NCBI GenBank assembly: GCA_028865305.1
Contig: JAGWKM010000009.1
Coordinates: forward strand, 1-38,691
Reading direction: 5' to 3'
Source: Patescibacteria group bacterium
Lineage (GTDB): Bacteria > Patescibacteriota > Minisyncoccia > UBA6257 > 2-01-FULL-56-20
Length of the DNA: 38,691 nucleotides
A program made the position numbers and the translations under genes. The notes beneath the pieces were generated by a model, which did not search any database, was not told where the DNA came from, and saw only the letters and a list, made by a program, of their open reading frames with translations. Below, one piece after another: positions 1-8,546 of the stretch; the first letter of the stretch is position 1; every line of letters begins with the position of its first letter.

Positions 1-1494
1 GGCGTCATCATTTTCGGTCCAGGATTGGTATGCGTTTGGATATCGGCGTCGGAGGTCCTCGAGTGAATATTTCTTTTTCGCGAAATCAGGAAGTACGGTG
101 TCCGGCTTTTCGGGTTTTTGGAGGGTGCCGCCGGAAATTTTAATAAATTCTTCCTGCCGCCGGAGCAGCTCTTCGGCGGAAAGGCCAGTCAATTTTTTAA
201 GGACGGCGCGGGAAAGCGCCCGGAAGCGGGCGTCTTTCGCGGCGATATCGGGATGCACTTCGAGCGCGCGTTCATTCCAGCCGGCGAGCGTGAGGCCGCC
301 GAGCGTCCGCACGCGGGAAAGTGCCACGTAGCCCTGGCCATGCTCGAAGGCACCGCGAAGGTCGAGGTGGGCCGCATCAAGCGACATACCTTGGCTCTTA
401 TGGATGGTGATCGCCCAGGCGAGGCGGAGCGGAATTTGAGAGATGCGTGCAAGCACCCGTTCGCCGTCTTCAATGCGCCATTCGGCACGGTCGGCATAGA
501 TCCTCGCGCCGCTTTTCGTTTCAATAATGGGGCATTGGTCTTCTTCGGAAAATCCGACAACGGTCCCGAGCGTGCCGTTCACGTACTGGTGCTGGAGGTA
601 GTCGTTTTTGGTGAACATTACCGGCGCATCGATTTTCAGGAATAGCTCTGCCGGGGAAAGGCACCCTTTTTTCAGCTGTTCTATAAGAGCCTTGGGGCCG
701 TTAGTTTCCATGGTGAAGAGCCGGGCTTCGCCCGGTAATTTTTCAAGTTCAAGGGCGTTTACGCGGTCCACGTTTGCATTATGTGAAAACAACTTCGGGA
801 CAATTTCCGCGGGGCTGGCGGAAAAGCGGTCGCCGAGCAATTTGCGGTGTTCGGGCCCTACGGCGCGGTTGCGGATGGCGGCAAGGAGTTCCAGAAATTC
901 CGGATCTCCTTGCCGATGCTGTTCGTCGAGGTAGCAGATAACCGGATTGAGCGAGGTCCAGGAAGGGGAATCAAAAGCAAAGCGGGCTTGAGGCATTTCT
1001 TGGGATTCAAAAAGTTCTTCCGATGGGACGGAGAGCGGTTCATTTTCGACGGCGGTCACGACCGGCGGCAATTGGAAAAAATCACCCACTAAAATGACCT
1101 GCAGGCCGCCGAATGGCGCCGGACTTTCGCGTAATTTCTGGCAAGCGGTGTCGACGAGCCCTAAAGTCCGTGCCGAAAGCATGGAGATTTCGTCTATAAT
1201 GAGCGTTCGGGCGTCGCGGACGCGGCTCTTAAGTTTTTTATTGTCGAGCATATATTGGATGTCATGCTTGGTGAGTTCGCTTCGCACGCCGATGCCGCTC
1301 CAGGAGTGGATGGTAAAGCCGCCGATATGCGTGGCGGCGATGCCGGTTGAAGCGGTGATTGCCGGTTTGATGCCATGTTCCCTGAGCCAGGAAACAAAAG
1401 CATTCACGGTATAAGTTTTGCCGCTGCCAGGTTCGCCAGTCAAAAATACATTCGCGCCGGTTCTCATGATTGAGAGCGCCTGTTCCTGGGTCAT
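1..1494 (-). CDS. PIF1/RecD-like AAA helicase, 3' truncated at window edge
   Basis: Own minus-strand translation from ATG at 1494: MTQEQALSIMRTGANVFLTGEPGSGKTYTVNAFVSWL..., Walker A GEPGSGKT, TLIIDEISML, GDFFQLPPV, ITIHKSQGMS. Frame open to base 1, so absent from the ORF track. Confidence 0.9.
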   Translation of the reverse strand, partial: MTQEQALSIMRTGANVFLTGEPGSGKTYTVNAFVSWLREHGIKPAITASTGIAATHIGGFTIHSWSGIGVRSELTKHDIQYMLDNKKLKSRVRDARTLIIDEISMLSARTLGLVDTACQKLRESPAPFGGLQVILVGDFFQLPPVVTAVENEPLSVPSEELFESQEMPQARFAFDSPSWTSLNPVICYLDEQHRQGDPEFLELLAAIRNRAVGPEHRKLLGDRFSASPAEIVPKLFSHNANVDRVNALELEKLPGEARLFTMETNGPKALIEQLKKGCLSPAELFLKIDAPVMFTKNDYLQHQYVNGTLGTVVGFSEEDQCPIIETKSGARIYADRAEWRIEDGERVLARISQIPLRLAWAITIHKSQGMSLDAAHLDLRGAFEHGQGYVALSRVRTLGGLTLAGWNERALEVHPDIAAKDARFRALSRAVLKKLTGLSAEELLRRQEEFIKISGGTLQKPEKPDTVLPDFAKKKYSLEDLRRRYPNAYQSWTENDDA

Positions 1495-1530
1495 GGAGGT
1501 ATTATACTTTGGAATGTTAAAGAAAAATAA

Positions 1531-1560
1531 ATTGACAAATATTAGTTCGGGTGCCTATGA
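1531..1560 (+). promoter_or_regulatory. sigma70-type promoter (TTGACA-N18-TATGAT)
   Basis: ttgaca aatattagttcgggtgcc tatgat just upstream of the 1585 ORF. Confidence 0.55.
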
Positions 1561-1584
1561 TTGGAGCAGAACATGGAGGAAAGC

Positions 1585-1911
1585 ATGCAGGAATTCGAGA
1601 AAGTTGCGCTCCAGCGGATGGCTGGATTGGTGCTTATCCCGCGGGAGGATTGTGTGATTATCTGGTCCGGGATGAAAGCGTGTTTACGCAAACTGAAATA
1701 TGATCCGGAGTCGTTCCGTAAAGACCTCAACGAGAGCAACCGGCATGCCATGATGGTTGCGGGCGAAATTATTCGGCAGGGCACATTAGCGGTTGGGATG
1801 ACGGTTGAGCTTGGCCGGCATGTCGAGGAGATGTATTTTCAACGGCTTGAATTTGCCGACAAGGTCGGCGTGCGCGGCTCGCTTCTTACCAAAGAAATCA
1901 GAATTCTCTGA
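1585..1911 (+). CDS. hypothetical small protein
   Basis: RBS ggagga before ATG at 1585; followed by hairpin plus T-run (gccgtgcgcggctttctttttttt). Confidence 0.6.
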   Translation: MQEFEKVALQRMAGLVLIPREDCVIIWSGMKACLRKLKYDPESFRKDLNESNRHAMMVAGEIIRQGTLAVGMTVELGRHVEEMYFQRLEFADKVGVRGSLLTKEIRIL

Positions 1912-1971
1912 TCCAGCCAGAAAGCCGTGCGCGGCTTTCTTTTTTTTGCCCTGGAATTTATAGTAGAAGCG

Positions 1972-3873
1972 ATGCGGAAACGGAAAAAACAGGAAGAATT
2001 GGCGTTCGAGGATGCCCTTGGCGACGATTGGAGCCGCGATTTCGATATTGCGGAAGTGCCAATCGGGCATAAACCGCTCTTGGTCCTTGGCATTGTCATC
2101 TTTGCGGTCGTTTGCGCGATCGCCAGCCGGATTTTGTTCTTAAATTTATCGAATTCATATTATGAAGCCCGCGCCGCCGGCAATATGACGCAACTCGATT
2201 ATACGGCTGCGCCGCGCGGGTTGATTTATGACAGTTCCGGAACTGTTTTGGCGGATAATAAGGCTGCTTTTGCGGCGATTCTTGACGCGCAGGTGTTCTT
2301 GAAAAATCAGGCGAACCAGTCCGGTACGCTGGCCGCAATACAAAGTATTTTAGGCCTTGATTCGTCAAGCGTGTTGGCGCTTATCAGCCAGGCAAGCGCG
2401 AATGAATACGCGACGCCGATCGTCCTTGCTGAAAATTTAACGCAAAAAGAATTAGTGGACCTTCAGGCAGCTAATTCTCCAGCCATAAAAATCCAGGGTG
2501 ATTTTGAACGTACCTATCCGGACGGACCCTATTTTTCTTCGATCATTGGTTATACCGGCCGCGTTACGCCGGTTGACCTCAGGGCCGACCCATCGCTTTC
2601 CATGCAGGATTTTATCGGAAAAACCGGCCTTGAGGCATACTACGATAAATCCTTGCGCGGGATACCGGCAGTGGATATTACTTATCATACGGCGACCGGC
2701 AACGTTATCGGCGAACAGCGGCAAAATACTGCCGAAATCGGCGTACCGCTCAAGCTTACGATCGATGGCAACTTGCAGAAGTATTTTTATAATCGCCTGG
2801 CCGCCGGGCTGCAATCGCTTGGTCGCACCCGCGGCGTTGGCATTGCGCTCGATCCGCAAACCGGGAAAGTGCTTGCGCTCGTAAATATGCCAAGCTACGA
2901 CAATAACGTTTTCACCGAGCCGGGACAATCATCCGAGATTGGGAGCTTGCTCACTTCATCTGATATGCCTCTTTTCAACCGCGCAGTGAACGGGTTTTAT
3001 AATCCCGGTTCGACCATCAAGCCTCTTGACGGGGTCGCTATCTTAAAGGAAGGCGTCATGAATTCGACCCGCAACATATTTTCACCGGGCTATTTGATGG
3101 TCCCGAACCAATATAATTCTTCCACACCGACCAAATACCTGGATTGGCAATACCAGGGCACGGTGGACCTGGCTTCTGCCTTGGCGCAGTCTTCGGACGT
3201 CTATTTCTATATCGGAATCGGCGGTTCGCCTGCGATGAATGCCGGGACGCCCTTGAATGATCCGATGGATTATGGTATCCAGGGGCTTGGCATCACTAAA
3301 TTACTTAATTATTGGAAAGCATTTGGCCTCGGCAAACCGACCGGCATCGATTTGCCTGATGAGAGCGCCGGTTTTTTGCCGACGCCCCAGTGGAAGCAAT
3401 CAAAAACCGGCACGCCGTGGCTCCTTGGCGATACCTATAACGTCGCCATTGGCCAGGGATCGCTTTTGCTCACGCCTCTACAGCTCATTGATTACATTGC
3501 GGCCATTGCTAATGGTGGTATGGTTTGGCGGCCCTATTTAAATGAAAGTTCCACGCCGCAGGTAAACGAGGATTTAACGCCGCTTTTGCCGGAAATAGAG
3601 CAGGTGCAGGCCGGGATGCATGCTGCGGTTTACGCGCCGCGTGGCACGGCTTACACCATGCACGACTTGCCGTTCCAGGTTTGCGCTAAAACCGGCAGCG
3701 CTCAAGTAAAGGATAACACCCAAGAAAACGCGCTTTTCGTCGGCTACGCGCCCTGCGACCATCCCCAGGTCGCCCTTTTGATCCTTATTGAAAATTCCAA
3801 GCAGGGGAGTTTGAATGCCGTGCCGATAGCGAAGGACGTGTTGAATTGGTATTATGAGAACAGGATACAATGA
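1972..3873 (+). CDS. mrdA: penicillin-binding protein 2 (transpeptidase)
   Basis: N-terminal TM; PBP motifs YNPGSTIKPL, SSDVYFY, CAKTGSAQ; likely start ATG 1972 within ORF 1927..3873. Confidence 0.88.
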   Translation: MRKRKKQEELAFEDALGDDWSRDFDIAEVPIGHKPLLVLGIVIFAVVCAIASRILFLNLSNSYYEARAAGNMTQLDYTAAPRGLIYDSSGTVLADNKAAFAAILDAQVFLKNQANQSGTLAAIQSILGLDSSSVLALISQASANEYATPIVLAENLTQKELVDLQAANSPAIKIQGDFERTYPDGPYFSSIIGYTGRVTPVDLRADPSLSMQDFIGKTGLEAYYDKSLRGIPAVDITYHTATGNVIGEQRQNTAEIGVPLKLTIDGNLQKYFYNRLAAGLQSLGRTRGVGIALDPQTGKVLALVNMPSYDNNVFTEPGQSSEIGSLLTSSDMPLFNRAVNGFYNPGSTIKPLDGVAILKEGVMNSTRNIFSPGYLMVPNQYNSSTPTKYLDWQYQGTVDLASALAQSSDVYFYIGIGGSPAMNAGTPLNDPMDYGIQGLGITKLLNYWKAFGLGKPTGIDLPDESAGFLPTPQWKQSKTGTPWLLGDTYNVAIGQGSLLLTPLQLIDYIAAIANGGMVWRPYLNESSTPQVNEDLTPLLPEIEQVQAGMHAAVYAPRGTAYTMHDLPFQVCAKTGSAQVKDNTQENALFVGYAPCDHPQVALLILIENSKQGSLNAVPIAKDVLNWYYENRIQ

Positions 3874-4859
3874 GCGAACTCCGTAAAGATCCCATTTCCG
3901 GCGATTGGATCATTCTCGCCGTTCTCCGTGCCAAACGCCCGCAGCAGCTGGAATACCAGAAACCCGTACGCAAACCGGCGCCCAAGAGTGGCTGTCCGTT
4001 TGAAGATCTTAAGAAATCCGGCAATACGCCTATTGCCGTGTTTCCGTCGGGAAAGAACTGGCGCATTGCGGTAATTCCCAATAAATATCCGGCGCTCGAC
4101 AGGATGGCTCTTGATGCAAGGTCTGCTCCCAAACCGTCTTATCATGGAGTTTACGAAGAAAAAACCGGCGTTGGCGATCATGAGCTCATAATCACCCGCG
4201 ATCACAGCCGTTTTTTTGCAGATCTTGCTCCTGCGGAAGCCGTGAAAGTATTTGAATTATTCCAGGAGCGGTATCGATCTGCCGCAAAAGACGGCCGCGT
4301 TTCGTATGCTTTTGGTTTTTTGAATTACGGTCCTGCCGTGGGTGCTTCGATTTGGCACCCGCATTACCAGTTTCTTGCCATTCCATTCATTCCGCCGCAT
4401 GTGGCGCATTCCCTGCAAGGCGCCCGTTCTTATTTGAAACGTACCGGCCATTGTGCCCGCTGCGATATCATCAAACAGGAGCGCGCCGAAAAGAAACGGA
4501 TCATTGCCGAAAATGAGAACGCTGTTGCATTCGCGCCTTTTGTTTCCAAGCGACCGTTCGAGGCGAGTATCCTTCCAAAGAAGCACTTTGCCCAGTTCGA
4601 ACGGACGCCCCAAGCGGTTATTCGGGATATCGCCGCGCTTGCCCAGACAGTCCTCCGCCGCATGAGAAAATATGCCGGTGACCCCGACCTGAATTTTTTC
4701 ATCCATAGTGCGCCCTTTTCCGGCCGGCATTCCTTCCACCACTGGCACATGGAAATTTTTCCGCACACGACCTATCTTGGCGGATTTGAATTCGGCACGA
4801 GCGTTTATATCAATCCCGTGGACCCCGATAGAGCAGCTGCAGTTTTACGGGGAGAATAA
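3870..4859 (+). CDS. galT: galactose-1-phosphate uridylyltransferase-like (HIT superfamily)
   Basis: MSELRKDPISGDWIILA, IWHPHYQFLAIP, HHWHMEIFP; ATGA overlap with upstream gene. Confidence 0.82.
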   Translation: MSELRKDPISGDWIILAVLRAKRPQQLEYQKPVRKPAPKSGCPFEDLKKSGNTPIAVFPSGKNWRIAVIPNKYPALDRMALDARSAPKPSYHGVYEEKTGVGDHELIITRDHSRFFADLAPAEAVKVFELFQERYRSAAKDGRVSYAFGFLNYGPAVGASIWHPHYQFLAIPFIPPHVAHSLQGARSYLKRTGHCARCDIIKQERAEKKRIIAENENAVAFAPFVSKRPFEASILPKKHFAQFERTPQAVIRDIAALAQTVLRRMRKYAGDPDLNFFIHSAPFSGRHSFHHWHMEIFPHTTYLGGFEFGTSVYINPVDPDRAAAVLRGE

Positions 4860-4879
4860 TCAGTTTATCAGCGGCAACA

Positions 4880-5221
4880 ATGAGTAATTTTTTTCACCAT
4901 AAATTTACCCTTGTTTTTTCTCTTGTGTCTTTATTTTTCTCGCTCGGCGGCTTTCTTTGGGCGGTTTTGGCATTACGCGGTCTTGGCGGCGGCCCATTTG
5001 TTTTGCATTTCAATGACATGCTCGGTATTACGATGATTGGCGGCTGGGATACCATTCTCTTTATGGGTATTTTGGGTATTTTTGTAGTGGTCTTCAATAC
5101 GGCTATTGCATTCGAATTTGAATCGCGGAGCCGGTTTCTGGCCCGATTTCTCGTCGCCCTGACGTTGGTTTTGAGCGTCTTGCTTTTTATCGGGTTTGCG
5201 AGTATAATTGGGGTTAATTGA
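4880..5221 (+). CDS. small integral membrane protein
   Basis: three hydrophobic segments. Confidence 0.6.
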   Translation: MSNFFHHKFTLVFSLVSLFFSLGGFLWAVLALRGLGGGPFVLHFNDMLGITMIGGWDTILFMGILGIFVVVFNTAIAFEFESRSRFLARFLVALTLVLSVLLFIGFASIIGVN

Positions 5222-5237
5222 TTCGTGTAAACCGTTT

Positions 5238-5549
5238 ATGAAAGACTTTGCCATTATCCATACCGGCGGTAAACAGTATCGCGTTTCCGCTGGTGATAAA
5301 TTAAAGATTGAAAAGTTGGCCGCAGAAAACGGTTCGGTGGTTTTGTTTGACGAAGTCCTTCTGAGGTCAGAAAACGGTTCCGTAAAGGTTGGTACGCCGA
5401 ATGTCACGGGCGCAAAGGTGGAGGCCAGGGTTCTCCGGGGCGCTAAAGATCGGACAAAAATTGTTTTCAAATACCATTCGAAGGCCCGTTATAAGAAAAA
5501 GAAGGGCCATCGCCAGCCGTTTACGGAAATTGAGATTGTGAAGATTTGA
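5238..5549 (+). CDS. rplU: 50S ribosomal protein L21
   Basis: MKDFAIIHTGGKQYRVSAGDKLKIEKL ... KYHSKARYKKKKGHRQPFTEIEI. Confidence 0.93.
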   Translation: MKDFAIIHTGGKQYRVSAGDKLKIEKLAAENGSVVLFDEVLLRSENGSVKVGTPNVTGAKVEARVLRGAKDRTKIVFKYHSKARYKKKKGHRQPFTEIEIVKI

Positions 5550-5598
5550 TGAAAGGCCGCTTGCGTAATACCAATTTTAGTTTTACGTTGTAGGGGCT

Positions 5599-5988
5599 AT
5601 GAGAAAAATATTCGTTGGTTTGGGTTTAGGGGCTATTTCATTGGCATTATTTGTGCCAGTTAGTTTTGCGCAATTAGCCCAGCAATCATCGGTTCCGGAT
5701 TTGCTTTCCGCGGTTACCGCCTTGCAACAGGTTGAAGTTGCTCGACAGTCCATTTTAAACGAAGTGAGCCTGCAGCTTGAGCAGATTTCGAATGAGGTTG
5801 CCAATTTACCAGTATTGCCGGTCGGGGTTAATAATGAAACCGCAGCCCGAGCCGCAGAACTTTCTGCTATTACGGCGAAACTGGGCAACTTGAGTACGGT
5901 TGTCGCGACACTTAATCAGCTTGAGGCGACCGAAACATCTTTATCGATGCAGATTCAATCGCAAATGCAAAACTTGGGCATCCAGTAG
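5599..5988 (+). CDS. small secreted/coiled protein
   Basis: signal peptide MRKIFVGLGLGAISLALFVPVSFAQ. Confidence 0.6.
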   Translation: MRKIFVGLGLGAISLALFVPVSFAQLAQQSSVPDLLSAVTALQQVEVARQSILNEVSLQLEQISNEVANLPVLPVGVNNETAARAAELSAITAKLGNLSTVVATLNQLEATETSLSMQIQSQMQNLGIQ

Positions 5989-6014
5989 GGCTGTTTCATT
6001 TCGGGCTGTAAAAA

Positions 6015-6044
6015 TCGGGAACATCAAAATGTTCCCGTTTTTGT
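6015..6044 (+). terminator. intrinsic terminator
   Basis: cgggaacatcaaaatgttcccgtttttgtt. Confidence 0.75.
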
Positions 6045-6124
6045 TGCTCGAATCCCGAATTTCATTAAATTTTGTTTATTTTTAGTTTAAGAAAAGTTTA
6101 ACTCTCGTTTGGTAGTATTGGGGC

Positions 6125-7897
6125 ATGAAAAAGAAAAATGTTATTTTTGCCGCCCTGGTTATCCTTGTTGCTCTCGGGATTTTGCGAAATAACTGGGTTG
6201 TGGTCGCAGAGGCCTGGGTTGATCTTTGGAACAGTAAGGCCGATATGGCATTAGCAGCTGCGAGTTCATCCCTATTGATTGCCGCGCCGGACATTGGGAA
6301 AACGACAGAGCCGAGACCGGCTTTGGTTTCCTGTTGGCCAAATGAAAGCAGTGATTTGAAACATCTGGCTGGTCTTTTAGAAACGAGTAATGCGGAAATT
6401 GCGGCGCTTGCGGGGAAATTACCTTCTTCAAATGCGAACTGCCCAGTTATGGCCGATGCCTCGGATACTCCTTTGGATGTTTTGGCGTCGGATTCACGAG
6501 CTGTTGCCATATCATCAAAAAATATTTCATCAATCCAGCCCGATGAATCGGTCTGCGACAACCCGGACTTCGGCAATGAAGACGACCTTTCGCATGAGGT
6601 TACCTTGAACGAAATTGCCTGGATGGGATCGCTTCCTGCGGTCGGCGAGAGCTCGGCGAAGGCGGCAAACCGGGAATGGATCGAACTCAAAAACAATATG
6701 GATAAGCCAATTGACCTTAATGGTTGGCAAATTGCCGATCAGAGTGGAAAAATTCAGGTATTTTTTGGTCTCGGAGATTCGATTCCGGCCAACAATTTCT
6801 ATCTCTTGTCGCGGAGTGGCGGGGCGGTTGGCGTGACGACGGTTGACAAGCCTTATACGGGAACTCTTGCAAATTCGGGAGATGTGCTTGCAGTATTTGA
6901 TCCTGACTGCAGCGTTTCGGACTTGATTGATGCTTCTGGCGGTTGGCCGGGCGGGGATAATATCGCTAAAAAAACTTTGGAACGGAAATTCGACGGAAGT
7001 TGGCAAACGAGTGCACTGCCCGGTGGAACGCCAAAAGGGGAAAATTCAGCCGGTCTCGCGCGATATCAGGTGAGCGTGGCAATTCAGGGTGATGGTGCTG
7101 GGAAGGTGATGAGTGAACCTGCGGGCATTTCCTGCAATTCTGTTTCGCCGCCCTCTACCTGTTCGGGTGAGTATCTCGCAGGAACCGCTATCGTACTCAC
7201 GGCAACATCGGCTAAGGATGCGAAATTCGACGGATGGTCCGGTGGTTGCAGCGGTTTGGCAAATTGTTCTTTTTCGGTTGGCGGGCCGGTTTCTATTACT
7301 GCGACTTTCAGGTCTGGATTAAGCAAGGCGGCCAGTGAACTATTAAATCCGATCCTTACTGATTCATCATCGCAGATCCAAACCAGTTCTCTGAATTTCA
7401 CATCAACTTCGGATTCCATATTTTTATCCGAATCGATGCATTTGGTTATTTCCCAGATTCAGATCGCTGGTGCGGCTGCGTCGAACGATTTCGTTAAAAT
7501 ATTTAATCCGACCGGAAGCGTGATTGATGTGAGCGGTTGGAAGTTGCGCAAACGGTCGAGTTCGGGGGCGGTTTATTCGCTTCGTGCATTTCCGACCGGA
7601 ACTTCGATTGCGGCAGATGGATATTTAACTTGGGCTAATGCCTCTGATGGATTTGCCGGATCAATCAATGCAGATTTTTCAAGCTCGGAAACATTATCAA
7701 GAGATAATAGTTTGGCGTTACTGGATGCGGCGGGAAATTTGGTCGATGCCGTCGCCTGGGGAAATGGTACAAACCAATACGTCGAAGGGTTGCCGTATCC
7801 GACGAATCCTTCCGCCAGCCAAATTTTGCGGCGGACGGCAGATGAGGAAGGCAATCCCGTCGATACTAATAACAATGCTCGTGACTTTTCTTTATAA
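6125..7897 (+). CDS. secreted protein with two lamin-tail-like (LTD) domains and an InlB-type repeat
   Basis: LNEIAWMGS...REWIELKNNMDKPIDLNGWQIADQSG; second LTD ...FVKIFNPTGSVIDVSGWKLRKRSS...DAVAWGNG; CSGEYLAGTAIVLTATSAKDAKFDGWSGGCSG. Confidence 0.78.
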   Translation: MKKKNVIFAALVILVALGILRNNWVVVAEAWVDLWNSKADMALAAASSSLLIAAPDIGKTTEPRPALVSCWPNESSDLKHLAGLLETSNAEIAALAGKLPSSNANCPVMADASDTPLDVLASDSRAVAISSKNISSIQPDESVCDNPDFGNEDDLSHEVTLNEIAWMGSLPAVGESSAKAANREWIELKNNMDKPIDLNGWQIADQSGKIQVFFGLGDSIPANNFYLLSRSGGAVGVTTVDKPYTGTLANSGDVLAVFDPDCSVSDLIDASGGWPGGDNIAKKTLERKFDGSWQTSALPGGTPKGENSAGLARYQVSVAIQGDGAGKVMSEPAGISCNSVSPPSTCSGEYLAGTAIVLTATSAKDAKFDGWSGGCSGLANCSFSVGGPVSITATFRSGLSKAASELLNPILTDSSSQIQTSSLNFTSTSDSIFLSESMHLVISQIQIAGAAASNDFVKIFNPTGSVIDVSGWKLRKRSSSGAVYSLRAFPTGTSIAADGYLTWANASDGFAGSINADFSSSETLSRDNSLALLDAAGNLVDAVAWGNGTNQYVEGLPYPTNPSASQILRRTADEEGNPVDTNNNARDFSL

Positions 7898-7900
7898 TTT

Positions 7901-8485
7901 ATGCCTAAAATTCTTGTGGTTTATCTTTTATGGGCACTAGCGATAATAGTTTTTGCCATATTTCTCTTTTGGCTTCTTGGCTTGCAGGTGAAGCCGCGGC
8001 CAGTAAGAGATGATGCAGTCATAGTCACTTCGACGGCGATGGCTGCTTCCGGTAGTCGGTTGGTTGAAAATCAAGCGGGACATTATCATCTTACGGTTCC
8101 ATCCGATTGGTATATCGAATCAAGTGGTCCGACAGGGTTTATCCTCTATCCCGGATATGATCCCGCCTTTGGTCCTGAACCGGCGTGTAAAATTGAAATT
8201 TCAGTTTTGTCGAATTGGAGTAACGCGACGCTTGGCGACTGGCTCCTTAATTATCTTAGGCAGGACCCAACCGTTGATATGGCAGGAATTTCTGAAACGC
8301 CAATACAAATTTCCGGACGCGATGCTATTCTCTGGATCGGCAGCATAAATGGCGTTTCAACGACTGCTGCGTATATTTCCGGCAATAACGTGGTCTATGA
8401 GATTGTGCCGAGCGCGATGGCTGCCGTTGAAGATTGTTCAAGTAATCTGGATCCGGTGCTCAAGAATTTCTCGGTCATCAATTAA
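7901..8485 (+). CDS. membrane-anchored hypothetical protein
   Basis: N-terminal TM LWALAIIVFAIFLFWLLGL. Confidence 0.6.
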   Translation: MPKILVVYLLWALAIIVFAIFLFWLLGLQVKPRPVRDDAVIVTSTAMAASGSRLVENQAGHYHLTVPSDWYIESSGPTGFILYPGYDPAFGPEPACKIEISVLSNWSNATLGDWLLNYLRQDPTVDMAGISETPIQISGRDAILWIGSINGVSTTAAYISGNNVVYEIVPSAMAAVEDCSSNLDPVLKNFSVIN

Positions 8486-8546
8486 TAAACTGGTTTAACG
8501 GTTCAGTTCATCGAGGTCTATTCGGCTATTTATCCTCTTTCTCCTC

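Noticed and set aside
118-645. ORF 175 aa on + strand at left edge
   Set aside because: Antisense to the clear PIF1-like helicase reading frame.
5550-5600. Expected rpmA (L27) after rplU
   Set aside because: Not present directly downstream; may be elsewhere in the genome, so not treated as a loss.
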